NCBI RefSeq assembly: GCF_958979055.1
Contig: NC_084894.1
Location: 25,203,616 to 25,267,615, forward strand
DNA length: 64,000 nt
Reading direction: 5' to 3'
Origin: Alnus glutinosa
Taxonomy: Eukaryota > Streptophyta > Magnoliopsida > Fagales > Betulaceae
Part shown: piece by piece, positions 1 through 11,688 of the stretch
How the letters are laid out: every line of letters starts with the position of its first letter
Position numbering within the stretch: the stretch's first letter is position 1
Position numbers and translations under genes: made by a program
Notes under the pieces: generated by a model
Databases searched by the model: none
What the model was told of the DNA's origin: nothing
Seen by the model: only the letters and a program-made list of their open reading frames with translations

Positions 1-3000
1 ATAAAAAGATAGCTTTGAGGCACAATGAATTGCTATCTTTAAGACGATATTTGCCCCTACTCGGAATGAGTTTGTCAATAGAGCAGTTAGTCTAATGGAT
101 AGGTGCATAAGTATCAAAATAATCTACGCTCTCCTTTTGTTTAAAGCCTTTTGCAACTAATTAACCTTGCCTTCAAGGTTTGAATTGATCCATCAGAATT
201 AAATTTCCTTCTAAATACCAATTTACAACCAATAGGTTTAGAACCTAGAGGTAGATCCACTAATACCCAAGTATTATTTGATAATATTGAGTCCATTTCA
301 TCATTTACAGCTTCTTTCTAGAAGGCTGCATCTCTAGAAGACAGCTTCACTAAAACTTTTTGGATCATCTTCTGTGTTAAGTACAATAGGTATTTTATTA
401 AGGACTATATCCATGTTTCCTTTTACAAGGAAAACTACATCTTAGAATGAAATAAAATCAGGACCAAAATTCTTTTCTTTTCTAACTCTTTGACTCTTCC
501 TTTGTTCTATTGATAAATTTGTAGCTAATCTTTTATCATTGTTAAAAGAAGCACTAGGATAAGAATCAGATGTTTGTGTTTAATTAGGTTCTGAAACATA
601 TTTAGAATCATAGTTGAACTTATTTTCAATAAATTCAACATCCCTAGATTCCACTATGACATTAGAGCTTAAGTCTAATAGTCTATATGCCTTAGAATTT
701 TCAGCATAACCTACAAACATACTTTTGATTGCTGTCGGTCCTAATTTAGTTCTTTTTGGATCAGGAACTCTGTAAAAAGCTAAACACCCCCACACTCTGA
801 GATAATCCAGGTTTGGTTTTTCGTCGTTCCATAACTCATATGGTGACACTTGCATTTTAATAGAAGACACTCTATTATGCACATGGCATGCTGTAAGTAG
901 TGCCTCTCCCCATAAATTAAAATGCAACTTTGTACTTAAGATCATGCAATTAACCATGTCTACAAATGTCCTATTTTTTCTTTCAGCCAAACCGTTCTGT
1001 TGTGGTGTGTAAGGTGCAGACTTTTGGTGCACAATTTCATACTCTTCACATAAAGTAGAAAATTCATGTGGAAAGTATTCTCCACCTCTATCAGTTCTAA
1101 GAATTTTTATTTTCTTCTCTTTTTTATTTTCTACTTCATATTTGTAACGTTTGAACATGCTAAAGGCTTCATCTTTATTTTTCATTAAATACACATAAGT
1201 GTATCTAGAAGAATCATCTAAGAATGTAATAAAATACCTTTTGCCCCCTCTAGTTAATATACCATTTAATTCACATATGTCAGAATGTATGAGTTCTAAA
1301 ATTTGTGAATTTCTATGAATTGTGGGAAATGGTTTTTTAGCCATTTTAGCTTGAATACATATTTCACATTGTTCATTATTATCATGCTTATAAGAAATTA
1401 AGTCATGCTTAGACATATATTTCAAATATTTGAAATTCAAATGTGTTAAACGTCCATGCCATAAAGAAGATGACTCAACAATATAAGAAAAATGTGAAAT
1501 AGCTTTATTAATAACACTAAGTTTGAACAATCCATTACAAGAATAATCATTTCCTATAAATATCCCATTCTTAGACAATATTAAATTATCAGACTCGATA
1601 ACTACTTTTATGCCTCTTTTACACAACAAACTGGCAGATATAAGATTCATCTTAATTTCTGGGACATGTAAGACATTAGTTAAAATTAATTTCTTCCTAG
1701 AAGTAAATTGTATCTCTACAGTCCCTTTTCCATAAACCTTAGAAGAATTGTGGTTGCGCATCAGAACTTCTTCGCTATCAGTTGATGTGACATAGTTCTT
1801 GAACAATGCTTTCTCGTTGCACACATTCACAGTAGCACTAGAATCAAACCACCAATCAATTCTATTTGTGGCCGCAGCCATATGCACTTCTATAATCATG
1901 CCAATTTGCATATCAGTCACCATAGCGATAATTTCTTCAACTGTATTTGCCATGTTTGAACTGCTGCCATTTTCTTCTTCTTGTTCTTTAAGAATCTGCA
2001 TTCACGAATATAATGGCCTTTTTTTTCACAGTTAAAACATGATCTGTCATTCTTGTCTTTATTGGGATCCCTATAATTCTTCTTCTTAAAGTTAGTTCAT
2101 TTCTTATTCACTTTAAGATTGTTCTACTACTTCCGTTGTGGACATTATTAACATTCACATTAGACTCAAATTGAATACCATCACGAATTCGACTTTCTAT
2201 TTTAATTCGTATATGTTTTCCAATTTGCTCTAATGTAAGATCTTCTGTCATATGCAGAAGCTTCTTCCTGTAATTATTCCAATTTGGTGGGAGTTTTGCA
2301 ATAATTGCTCCCACTTGAAATGACTCAGGAATATTAATAGAAAGATCACGGAGTTTATTGACCAAAACCTGCAATTCATGCATTTGGTCTAGAACGGACA
2401 AATTATCTACCATTTTAAATTCAAAGTACTTCAAAATAAAAAATTTATCCGTACCTATTTTTTCTGTTTTGTACTTTGCTTCCAGTGCATTCCAAATTTC
2501 CCGTGATGACTTAATTGCAGTGAACAAATCATACAACCGATCAGAAAGAGTGTTTAGAATATGTTATCTGCATACAAGTTCATCCTCTTCACGTTTCTTT
2601 CTCTCTACCTTGATAGTATCGGTATCTTCAGGAGTTGGTTCAGAAAGTGGGTTCAAGTTTAGATCGAGAACATAGAAAATCTTCAATGCAGTGAGGAGAA
2701 ACTTCATCTTATCTTGCCAACGAGTAAAATTGGTTCCATCGAATCTGTCCAATTTCACAAAGTCTTGATTCATAACTTTGAAACTTGTTACGTCTTATTC
2801 TCCTTCCATTGTTAAATATTGTCTTAAAATTGTTAGAAATATAATGTTATAAAAAGAAGAATCAAAACAAAAACACTGATATTGTTAGGAAAATATTATG
2901 TGGAAAAGAACAAAAATCTGAAATAAAAAGATAGCTTTGAGGCACAATGAATCGCTATCTTTAAGACGATATTTGCCCCCACTTGGATTGAGTTTGTTAA

Positions 3001-3245
3001 TAGATTGCTAGCAAATCGCCTCCAGGATACAACAAAGTTATAAATTCTACAGATAGCAATTATGGAGAATTCCTACAATTTTACTTGTGAATCTCTAAAA
3101 TTGAGAATGAAAATCTGAATAATAAAATCAGTGGAGGAATGTTATATTTATAAATATTGAAGGGGCACATGTGAAAAGTCATAATTTTTCATTTCATGTA
3201 ACTGCTGTCAGTTACGATATTAATATTATTAACCGTTTCACAACA
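1..3245 (-). mobile_element. Ty1/copia LTR retrotransposon fossil (broken)
   Basis: A minus-strand copia relic. Read right to left it holds an LTR (2831-3245, TG...CA ends), gag (about 2108-2773, UBN2-type), and a long region with GAG-pre-integrase and integrase core (580-2001). The start of reverse transcriptase lies leftwards of that, near 95-560. The integrase part shows the HxH...CxxC zinc motif (WHGRLTHLN, CEICIQAK) and the GLAERKNRT block typical of copia. The rest of the polyprotein is missing or outside the window. It is broken, with several breaks, and looks old. Bases 1-83 match part of the LTR (2925-3004), so the left edge is a rearranged LTR-derived piece. Confidence 0.85.
2831..3245 (-). 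repeat. LTR of the left-edge copia fossil
   Basis: It starts TGTTAGAAAT and ends CACAACA on the plus strand, which is the TG...CA form of LTRs. The gag-like region begins just to its left, so this is the 5' LTR of a minus-strand element. No standard initiator-Met primer site is evident beside it. Confidence 0.6.
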
Positions 3246-3260
3246 CCCAATAGAGCAGTT

Positions 3261-3456
3261 TTTTTTTTGAACAAGATAGCGTGCGCTATCATTAATACTG
3301 CAAACAGCCCATAGGCTTACAACTTGAAAGTAAGGGACATGACCCCCCAACTTTCTAAGGCAGAAGGATCTGGCTTAGTAAAACAGCTGCTAAGCAGAAA
3401 TACAAACTTTACAAGACGAACACTTAACCTCTCTGACAATAACGTTCATTCTCTAA
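3261..3456 (-). mobile_element. 5'-truncated LINE 3' end with target duplication
   Basis: On the minus strand this piece ends in an A-run (T-run at its left edge on the plus strand). Its last 60 bases resemble the 3' tail of the element at 34610-35563: a GCC..TGGGC block and a TAGC..GCTAT block just before the A-tail. It is flanked by ACCCAATAGAGCAGTT (3245-3260) and ACCCAATAGAACAGTT (3457-3472), a 16-bp duplication with one mismatch, as expected for target-primed reverse transcription. It is only about 196 bp, so heavily 5'-truncated. Confidence 0.65.
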
Positions 3457-3472
3457 ACCCAATAGAACAGTT

Positions 3473-3565
3473 ATTCTAATGGATAGGGTGCCTCTTTATG
3501 TCATCCAACGCCCTGCTCTTTGGATTTGTAAGAAACTATTAAACCACTAAGCCACCGAACTACAA
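3473..3565 (-). repeat. Degenerate tRNA-like SINE relic (possible)
   Basis: On the minus strand the segment reads GTGGCTTAGTGG (A-box like) followed about 40 bases later by a weak B-box-like GCGTTGGATGAC. That order and spacing recall tRNA-derived plant SINEs. No clear tail or target duplication was found, so the call is weak. Confidence 0.28.
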
Positions 3566-3587
3566 TTATAATATAACAATGGAAAAA

Positions 3588-4506
3588 GTATACATAACCC
3601 CCTCAAACTACCACTCAATTGTCAATGTACCCCATAAACTACCAATTATGTCAATGTTCCCCCCTACACTACCAAAAAATGTCAATGTCCCCCATAAGAC
3701 CAACAAAAAGACAAAAATGACTCTAATTTTTTTTGAATAAGACAAAAATGTCCTCATAAATTTAAAAAAATTAAAACTAAAACTAAAAAACTTAAAAAAA
3801 AATTAAAAAAAAATTTAAAAAAATTAAATAAAAAACGAAAAAAAATTAAAAAAAAGAACAAATTTTTAACTTTTTTTTTTTTTTAAAAAAAAAAAAAGCA
3901 AACAAAAAATAACTGATTTTTTTTTTAAAAATAAAAAATAAAAAATAAAAACCAGTTTTTATTAAATTAAAAAACAAAAAAGAACAATTTTTTTTAAAGA
4001 AAAAAAACGAAAAAACAAAAAATAACTGAAATTTATTTGTTTTTTTAAAAAATAAAACAAATGAAAAAAAAAAACCAGTTTTTATTAAATTAAAAAACGA
4101 AAAAGAACATTTTTTTAAAGGAAAAAAATAATAATAACTGAAATTTATTTTTTATTTATTTTTTAAAAAAACAAATGAAAAAAAAAACCAGTTTTTATTA
4201 AATTAAAAAAACGAAAAAGAACAATTTTTTTAAAAAAATAAAAACTGAAAATTATTATTTTAAAAAATAAAAAATAAAAACAGTTTTAATTTTTAATTTT
4301 TTTTTTTGGAATAATTTTTTGTTATTTTATATTTTTTTAATAATTTTTTTTAGTTTTTATTTTATTTTAATAATTTTATGAAGGACATTTTTGTCATTAG
4401 GGGGACATTGACATTTTCTGATAGTGTAAGGGGGGAGATTGACACAATTGGTAGTTTAAAGGGTACATTGACAATGATGTAGTAGTTTGAGGGACTTATG
4501 TATCGA
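3588..4506. mobile_element. Palindromic AT-rich element (MITE or fold-back)
   Basis: The ends are inverted copies of each other. TACATAACCCCCTCAAACTA at the left pairs with a block at the right end that, reverse-complemented, begins TACATAAGTCCCTCAAACTA. Both then continue into runs with repeated TGTCAATGT blocks. The middle is low-complexity A/T sequence with three rough copies of an AACCAGTTTTTATTAAAT unit. No coding capacity is seen. A decayed half of a related unit is near 49480-49600. The superfamily is undetermined. Confidence 0.55.
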
Positions 4507-4510
4507 ATGC

Positions 4511-5011
4511 CAGAAGAATTTGCATTTTATAAATGATTAAAAAAAATTAAAGAGTGGCTCGGCCACTCTTTTGACCAAATGATGTTCCCAAGCCGACCGA
4601 AGTGGATAGTTTTGACAACTCCAACTACTCTCATTTGGTTAGATGGCCGGAAATACAAACTCTATTGGTAAGATGTTCACAAAAATCATCTACAACACTT
4701 TTGTACTATATTATAATGGGACAATTAATTAAAGCACGTGTACTAAAAAAAAATATTTAACCCTTGAAATTATGAAACATATATATTTTTTTCAACCAAA
4801 ATTATAATATTTTGTTAACGTTGAATCATGTCAAAAATTAATGTTTTATATTTAATTATTTGTAGCCTGAAATTCGTCATACTAGTTTATCATTTTTCCT
4901 TTAATTTAGTACTCGTTTTGACCATTTATTAAGAAGGGACACGTGAAATAGGACTAGGAGCCAAAAATGGACCCATCAGAGAAAAATGGGTCCAGTCTTC
5001 GTGTAAAGCCA
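4511..5011. other. Intergenic, no feature seen
   Basis: AT-rich spacer between the palindromic element and the heat-shock promoter. No reading frame, repeat end or RNA gene is recognised. Confidence 0.5.
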
Positions 5012-5092
5012 AGAAAATTCTCGATTTTGCGAGAAAATTCGTCAAACCGTTTTCTTGAAAACACTAGAATGGTCCTCCGATCACTTTAAATA
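5012..5092 (+). promoter_or_regulatory. Heat-shock promoter of sHSP gene 1
   Basis: Two GAAaaTTC heat-shock modules (5013-5020 and 5033-5040) are followed by TTCttGAA (5052-5059) and a further GAA. A TATA-like TTTAAATA lies at 5085-5092, about 130 bp before the start codon. This is the classic heat-shock-factor architecture, so strong heat induction is inferred. Similar blocks precede the gene at 14525 and form the orphan at about 28880. Confidence 0.8.
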
Positions 5093-5223
5093 CCAAACCT
5101 ATCACCCTTCCCCACAAACCATCGAGCACAATATATTAACGATTCCAAGCAGCTTTCTCTCATCAAGCAAGCAATACCAATTTCGTTTTCAGTCTTTCAT
5201 TGAACATCAAAATCGTAGCGAGA

Positions 5224-5667
5224 ATGTCGATCATGCCAAGCTTCTTCGGTGGCCGACGATCCAGCGTCTTCGACCCCTTCGAGGATTTCCCCTTGCCCTC
5301 TTTTTCTGAATTTTCTCGGGAAAATTCTGCGTTTGTGAACACCAGAATCGATTGGAAGGAGACCCCAGAAGCACAAGTGCTCACGGTCGATCTTCCGGGG
5401 CTGAAGAAGGAGGAAGTGAAGGTTGAGATCGAAGATGACGGAATGCTCCAAATCAGCGGAGAAAGGAAGGTGGAGAAGGAAGACAAGAGCGATGCGTGGC
5501 ATAGAGTGGAGCGTAGCAGCGGCAAGTTCATGAGGAGGTTCAGGCTGCCGGAAAATGTGAAGATAGAGGAGGTGACGGCGTCCATGGAGAATGGGGTTCT
5601 TACAGTCACTGTTCCTAAGGAGGAGGTGAAGAAGCCCGCTGTTAAAGCGATTGAAATTTCTGGTTGA
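5224..5667 (+). CDS. Class I cytosolic small heat-shock protein
   Basis: An intronless 147-residue ATP-independent holdase chaperone that keeps unfolding proteins soluble. The N-arm carries the class I DPF motif (residues 17-19). The alpha-crystallin domain spans about 41-131 and includes GVLTV (124-128). The C-tail has the IEI oligomer-docking motif (143-145). No signal or transit peptide is present, so it is cytosolic/nuclear. The ATG at 5224 (MSIMPS) is chosen over an in-frame ATG 24 bases upstream because the family starts with MSI/MSL. Length matches 17-18 kDa class I members. The upstream heat-shock elements fit heat induction. It is about 85% alike to the gene at 14525 by eye. Confidence 0.95.
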   Translation: MSIMPSFFGGRRSSVFDPFEDFPLPSFSEFSRENSAFVNTRIDWKETPEAQVLTVDLPGLKKEEVKVEIEDDGMLQISGERKVEKEDKSDAWHRVERSSGKFMRRFRLPENVKIEEVTASMENGVLTVTVPKEEVKKPAVKAIEISG

Positions 5668-5768
5668 AATTGTATCCGTTGGCTCGTTAATCGTTATGGC
5701 CTTGAAATAAATCAATAAAATTGTTTAATAAATGTAAAAAGTATTTGGGTAAATCATTTTCAGTCCTG

Positions 5769-6150
5769 GATGTTTACGGAATCCCTGCTATTCAGGGACC
5801 GGGGGGGGGGGGGGGGTGGCCATGGCCCCTCCCCACAATTTCCCAAAAAAAAAAAAAATTTATTAGGTAGAAATTTATTTATTTTTTCTAAAAATTTTAA
5901 AAAATATAGAGTAAAAATAAAAATTTAGCTTATTTGGTCTCTACCTAATTTTTTTTTTTTGGCTATTGATCCCTGCTCATAAGAACTTCTGGCTCCAACC
6001 CTACTGCTATTTGTCAAAAACACCATATGCGAACGCGTTGAGTTTACAGTTGAAACAATAAATGTCGTCCGAGAAATAAATACAATTCTTAAAACATTGT
6101 CCATAATCACCGCAAGGAGACAAATAGCAAGGATTCCGCAAACATCTTTG
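5769..6150. mobile_element. Inverted-repeat element beside sHSP gene 1
   Basis: GATGTTTACGGAATCCCTGC at the left pairs, inverted, with a right-end block that reads GATGTTTGCGGAATCCTTGC on the other strand. The inside has a 16-base G-run and no coding potential. It is flanked by near-identical direct repeats AAATCATTTTCAGTCC (5751-5766) and AAATCATTTTCTGTCC (6152-6167). Such a long duplication is unusual for a MITE, so the class is unclear. Confidence 0.45.
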
Positions 6151-6164
6151 AAAATCATTTTCTG

Positions 6165-6445
6165 TCCAATTTTTTTTTCACTTTCATTATTGCTACGTCA
6201 TCTTTTTGCTATATCATCTTAAAATATTATTTTTTATTATATTATAAATTAAAATATAAAAATATAAATTTTAAAAATAAAATCTAAAAAAGAAAAATAT
6301 TGAAAAAAAAAAGTCACCCAACACCATCCCACTAGTGCTCTCTTTGTGGTTGAAATCTAGTGTCTCTGCATTTTTTAAAAAAAGCGCAATTCAAGGTCGG
6401 ATAGAGGTATATTCTTCTTTCAAGCCTATGCAAAGAAAGCTTATA
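6165..6445. repeat. Left inverted arm of a 4-kb repeat pair
   Basis: This stretch is repeated in opposite orientation at about 9845-10150. Shared blocks include the CACCCAACACCATCCC region, the segment around GGTCGGATAGAGG, and CCTATGCAAAGAAAG. The two arms enclose nested repeats and a serine carboxypeptidase relic. Confidence 0.6.
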
Positions 6446-6463
6446 AATGTGTTTGAAGAAATA

Positions 6464-8151
6464 ACAAAAGTCTGGGGAAGGTGTGGTGCGTGCTTAGTCT
6501 AGACGACTCTGTACGTGGATTTTAAATTTATATGAGTTTATCACTCGCAATAATACGAATCAATTGTATTATAGTAAGGGTTATCGAACCACAGAGATTG
6601 GGGGGTTGTTTTGCGTAACGGGATATTCAAAGAGCATATTTAACTTAACTTTAAAAAAAAAAAAGTAAATGTTGTAGAATTGAAGCTACAACGAATTAAG
6701 TGATAAAAACAAGAAAATGAAAACAAACTTAAAATAAACTTAGGGTAATGATATTATTGGAATGCTTAAAGTCTATATGGATCTTCCTAACATACATGAT
6801 ATGAGAGTGTAATGAGCGTCGACCATTACGGCAACCTTGACATGAAAATATTTTCGTTAAGATGTAATGATAAAACACCTAGTTTCACATCAATCACTTA
6901 TCACGTAAAGATTTAAACTATAATGAAAAAACAATTATACTACCAAAGGTGTGAGGGATTGATGCTCATTAAGTAACTACTTTATAAAACATCCTAATAA
7001 GCATACACAATACATGAAAAACCTTAGTTAGGCCACAATGATAAGATATCTTAATTTCACACCGATCTATTACATGTAAAGATTAAACTACAATGGAAAG
7101 ACGTTTTACACTACCAAAGGTATGAAATGACCGGTGCTCCTAACATACCATATAAGACAACTCTAATAGATAAACAGATATCATGTCAAATAGAACCATT
7201 GAAAAAAATATCGTTCTCTTTCAAGAACGTTGATTTTACTCATAAATCCAAGAAATTTCATAGACAAGTATAACCCTTTCTCATGAATAAATAGATTGAA
7301 ATGTTGACAACATAACTTTTTAGTATGAGTTTTGCAATCCTCTAGTCCTACACAATCTTTAATCACATCTAGAGAATTTTAAGGACATCAAGAACACTCT
7401 ATATCTTTGGAAGAGATTTTGATCAAATCCTAAGAAAGAGTTTAGCTATGCATAATTGAATCTAATCTAAGCATGAAAATTAATGAAAATAGTAAAGAAT
7501 AAACTAGAAAATTGAATGGCAACAACTATTATTAAAATTATCAAATTCGAATTACAAAAAGAAAAAAAAATACAAAACTAAACTAAAACTTGAGAAATAA
7601 ATTAAAGCTAGTGACGCCTTAATGACAAATAAATCCCAAAACAAAAGCATCCGTCTCTCTCATGTCTGCCTCTCATTATATAGAAGAGGAAGATAACAAA
7701 TATCAAGGATTTGAAAGAGTTTTAGCCGCACACCCAAATCACTTCTCAGCCATACAAATAACAGCTAGCTCTTGATCTCATCACCTGTCTTCAAATATCT
7801 TCCAGCTGCACAAAAAGAATAAGTCCGGCTCCAATTTTAAGCCATTCAAAGTTTTGCAATGATTACACTTTTTCTTGGCCACAAATCCTTGACAAATATC
7901 AACAAGGAACTTACACGAAGATGTCGTCGCTTATTCGTTAGTTTGCTTTTTAGCTCAAAATATCAAGAAGAAGATATTCATTATTTCTTGATATATTTTA
8001 GGCTTAATTTTTATGATTTGCTTGTGTTTTTCATTAGAACCTAAAAATGAGAGACAACACTAAAACATAATAAAATATTATATTTAAAATATAAATTAAG
8101 GTTAATAAATATAAATTAAGGAATTAATTGAATAATTCAACACTTATCAAG
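6464..8151. mobile_element. Unclassified inserted repeat with flanking duplication
   Basis: The block is flanked by GTGTTTGAAGAAAT at both ends (left within 6449-6463, right 8152-8165). Inside is non-coding sequence that includes the phrase GGTTATCGAACCACAGAGAT, which I recall from non-coding parts of large plant retroelements. No protein domain or LTR pair was found. It is probably an inserted repeat, type unknown. Confidence 0.35.
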
Positions 8152-8199
8152 GTGTTTGAAGAAATGACGCAAAGAAAAAATAGAGGAGAAAAGCAAAAA

Positions 8200-8777
8200 G
8201 CACATTACAGAATTCATTGACACCTACATCTAAATACAAAGACTGAACTTTTTTTATTTATCATACCCCACTGAGTGGACGATATGGTGCTTTTCTACTG
8301 GCGGCTCCCCCCCTCCCCCTCCCCCTCCCCCTCCCCTCATTGGGCCTATGTTTGTGTTTTCCTGCTCGTTTTTGTTTTTTAGATGTAGTTTTCCGGCCAT
8401 CTTTTTTTGGAGGGGTGTTTTTTTGTTGTTGTGCGCTTCTCTTCACATGCTCTGTTGATGTCAAATCTGTTGTCGAATGCTTTGTTCTTTAGTTAGATCT
8501 GCAGGCTGCCTTTTAGATGCTCAGATATTATTTGAGTTTTTCGCTTTATAGCGAAGATCAACCATTTTTTTTTTTTAGTAGTGGTGCTTATTTGTTTAAA
8601 GTGGCTTCCAAGGTATGTTTTTGTAATCTTTGGGTGTTTTTAGGTAGTTTGCTCCCAAATCAAAAATTAGTTCTGATTTTATGTTTAGGGAGTCTTTGTA
8701 TTTCTTAATGCTATAATTGGACCTTTGGGGTTTTTTAATGAAATCATGTACTCTTTGTTCAAAAAAAAAAAAAAAAA
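8200..8777 (+). mobile_element. LINE-like 3' end with poly(A)
   Basis: The block ends in an A-run (8761-8777). It has a T-rich 3' UTR-like end with ATGAAATCATGTACTCTTTG just before it and a CCCCCT microsatellite near its left part. The layout resembles plant LINE 3' regions. No domain is readable and no certain target duplication was found. Confidence 0.35.
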
Positions 8778-8849
8778 GAGAGATAAACAAAGAGGTGTTC
8801 CAAACTTTAACTTCATTAAATGGTATTGAATTATTGGTCGTTTTTAAAA

Positions 8850-9215
8850 AATGATACTGAACTATTAAACGTCTCAAATTGGGGTAGCTAAGTTTCTAAA
8901 CATTTCACTTAAGAGTAGTCCGTTAGGATTTGTTGTTAAATTTTACAAAAATTTCTAAAATACCATTTTTTTTAGGAAAAGAAAAAAGAAAAAAAAAATG
9001 CTAGGATTTAGATATTGGTCAGAATTTAACGGAATTTACAAAAATATCCATACCTGAATTTTTGAAAATTTTTATAAATAAACAAATGAGTATTTTGAGA
9101 ATTTTGGCAGGATTTAGTAGCAAATCCTATCGAAGTATTTTTAAGTGAAATATTTGAAAATTTGAATACTACAGCTTAAGACGTTTGATAATTTAGTACC
9201 CTTTATTTCTTAAAA
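8850..9215. mobile_element. Degenerate palindromic MITE
   Basis: The left (TACTGAACTATTAAACGTCT... CATTTCACTTAA) and right ends are imperfect inverted copies of about 90 bp. The middle is non-coding. Target duplication not resolved. Confidence 0.4.
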
Positions 9216-9587
9216 CTGCCGACAGTTCTATCCATGTTCCAATAGATGAGGAACAGAAGAAACTCATTACACATTTACCAAAAAAAAAAAAAAAAAAAAA
9301 TCCCAAATGACCGAACTCTCTCTCTCATTCATTGCATATATGGACTGATGAGAAGGTATCAAATGCTAGAAAGCAACCAAAAAAGGCCTCATTCATTAAG
9401 TCACAACCACTGCCGTTCTGTTAGCCTCTGTCAGCCTGTGTTGGTGCGCGCCATCAATCCATCTCTGAAATTAGCAGAAGTTGCAAGTGTTGTATTGCTA
9501 AATGCATGCCCCCACCAAACAAAAGCAGCCCATCAAACAGAAAGATGGTCATTAGGTCCTGATCATTGCTAATTAATTTTGTGATTA

Positions 9588-9760
9588 GGCCCTGGTTGCT
9601 CTCTTGTGGCATACGATGCATCCGAAGAAATAGGCCCAATTGGACTAAACAGGAAAGCCTCATGGTTGCACCTCAAAAAGTTCTCATGGAGCACTCTTGC
9701 CAACCTCCTCTTCTTGGAAACTCCGGCAGGCGTCGGCTTCTCTTACAGCAACCGGTGGTC
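9588..9760 (+). pseudogene. Serine carboxypeptidase-like exon relic
   Basis: One reading frame encodes PGCSLVAYDASEEIGP and, further on, LANLLFLETPAGVGFSYSN. These are the hallmark segments of plant serine carboxypeptidase-like proteins (family S10). PGCSS/VAYGA surrounds the oxyanion region and LEAPAGVGFSY is strongly conserved. The catalytic Ser block, Asp and His regions are absent. A possible splice acceptor (TTTGTGATTAG) precedes the match, as at the usual exon boundary before PGCS. With about 57 residues of roughly 450 it cannot be functional. It lies between two inverted repeat arms, so it may have been carried there by a mobile element. Confidence 0.75.
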
Positions 9761-9844
9761 CGATCTCCTCTATTTTATTTTATTTTTTTTGTGTTATTTA
9801 ATTTCTTCTAAACCTTCCTTGCACTTTTGTCATTTGTTCAAACA

Positions 9845-10150
9845 CATTTCTAAACTTTCTTTGCATAGGCTTAGGAGAAGAATAGACTTAAATCCGACCT
9901 TGAATCGCGCTTCTTTTTGAAAATACAGGGACACTAAATTTCAACCCCAAGAGAGCACCGGACCCCACCGGTGGGGATGGTGTTGTGTGACTTTTTTTTC
10001 CTATCGTTTTCAATATTTTTCTTTTCTAGATTTTATTTTTAAAATTTATTTTTTATATCTTAATTTATAATATAATAAAAATATAATAATTTAAGATATG
10101 TGGTGCAAAGGCTGACGTGACACTAATGAAAGTCAAAAAATTAGACGGAA
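9845..10150. repeat. Right inverted arm of the 4-kb repeat pair
   Basis: An inverted counterpart of 6165-6445, with matching blocks around CTTTGCATAGGCTTAG, AAATCCGACCTTGAA and GGGGATGGTGTTG. The two copies have diverged by small gaps. Confidence 0.6.
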
Positions 10151-10940
10151 AACTCACGAAGGGATCTTTTTCAAATCCGTAAAAAATTTATGAAGTAAAA
10201 GTTGATTTTTAAAAAGTGAATGAATGATTTTAAATCACACATTCAGGAATTTATGAGACAATTACCCAAAATAGAATAAATTGTTAAGTGGAGAGGGAAA
10301 GGAAGAGCAAGATTTCATGGATGTGATGCTACCCATCCTAAAAGATATGACACATGCAACTACCATTAACAAGGTGGGTTGCCCAACAACCCTGGCCGCC
10401 ATAGGTTGAAGTATTTTTTTTTTTTTTTTTTTGTTAAATATTATTAATGAGGTGTATGGCATATATAACGGTTTGGTTTGATGTGTCGCTGTGATAAAGT
10501 ATTGGACGAAAAGTGTTACTCTATTTATTAAATGTCAACAAATATAATTCGCTCTGACGTAGAGCTTATTTATTGGTATTTGTAGCATTTCTTTTTATTA
10601 ATTGTTTTGATAATCTCCAATGAATAAGTTTCACATCATTTTAGTACCCATCTCTTGGTAAAAAATTTAGTACCCCTAACATTTCTCTAAAACTAAAGGG
10701 TTCATTTTATGCCACCTTCTTTTAGCTTAACACTGCCACTGTCGGCTTCGATTCACTACTAGCATCATTGAGCATTTGGCTCAGGAATGATCGGTCAAAT
10801 TTTATGACTTTTGACCCAAATTTGGTGTGGAAATTGGGTACCCCTTTCCGATTCCAAGAAAGTCGATCAAACTTGTTAATTACAACCAGGGGGCGGAGCT
10901 AGTCCAATGTTTTCTCCGCAACAAAAATAAAATAAAATTT
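10151..10940. other. Intergenic, no gene seen
   Basis: Contains a T-run of about 18 bases near 10415-10432 and otherwise unstructured AT-rich sequence. Nothing recognisable. Confidence 0.45.
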
Positions 10941-11122
10941 GAGTAATGTTACATATCATCTTTTTATCCTCTTTTTGTTCTCCCAAAATTGATATGGCTC
11001 TTAAAATCACCATTGGATCAAAATCCAATAACGATCTATTATAAATTCAATGGTGATTTTAAGAGCCACATCAATTTTTGAGGGCCAAAAAGAAGACAAA
11101 GAGATGATATGCAGCATTACTC
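10941..11122. mobile_element. MITE with about 75-bp inverted ends
   Basis: The left end begins GAGTAATGTTACATATCATC and the right end, reverse-complemented, begins GAGTAATGCTGCATATCATC. Both continue into GGCTCTTAAAATCACCATTG. The 182-bp length and GAGTAATG ends match the MULE-type MITEs elsewhere in the window, but a clean 9-bp duplication is not visible here. Confidence 0.7.
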
Positions 11123-11194
11123 TTCAAATATTAGCTCCACTCCTGATTACAACAAAATAAATTTTAGCATCAAAAGGATAACTATCAAGAGTAT

Positions 11195-11370
11195 TGATTT
11201 TTTTACATCACATAGGTGTACATTAAGTCTACGCCAAGACACATAAGTGTGAATAGGTCCCCCAAATTTTATATGGATCTCAAACATGTAAATTGTACGT
11301 GCATGAATCTTATTCCAAATATATGTTGATGTAGACTTGAGTTGATGTAAACCAAAGCCATGGAAAAATA
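11195..11370. mobile_element. Decayed MITE (ACATCA..GTGTACAT family)
   Basis: The inverted ends read TTTTTTACATCACATAGGTG and, at the right, a decayed reverse complement containing GTTGATGTAAAC. Similar relics sit near 30005-30165 and 31375-31530, so it is a repeated family. It lies only about 150 bp upstream of the UGT copy A 5' region. Confidence 0.45.
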
Positions 11371-11532
11371 ATACATCCCAACTATCGGATTCGAGGAGTA
11401 CAGTTGACAATTCCTCCAGCCGCCGGGAAAAGAGATCAAACAATGGCCACCTGTTTCCTTACGACTTTTCCAGTCAAAAGTTGGGAGTCGTGGCATCAAT
11501 GCGATTACTCCACTACATTCTCCAACTCTAAA

Positions 11533-11551
11533 CCTTCGTCATTGCATACGC
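11533..11551 (+). promoter_or_regulatory. Conserved 5' block of UGT copy A
   Basis: CCTTCGTCATTGCATACGC lies about 150 bp before the start codon. The same or nearly the same block occurs before copies B (19355), C (24818), D (38903), E (56525) and the orphan at 46399. It contains CGTCA, the complement of the TGACG core bound by TGA-type bZIP factors. A regulatory role is inferred from conservation only. Confidence 0.5.
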
Positions 11552-11688
11552 AATTCCGATGAGACTACGAACCTAGAAAACTGTTTTATATATTCACAAT
11601 CAGCCGTTGAAAGAAATTCTCTTTCCCCGGCTCCATTTCTTTTGTTAAAGGCAGGGAACGTTCTAGTCTGTGTCTGGGTGAGACAGAG

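Noticed and set aside
5163-5715. Minus-strand frames of 148 and 172 codons over sHSP gene 1
   Set aside because: Shadows of the real plus-strand heat-shock gene. The same shadows recur over 14489-15028.
8280-8340. CRISPR-like or regulatory C-rich repeat
   Set aside because: A simple CCCCCT microsatellite. CRISPR arrays do not occur in plant nuclear DNA.
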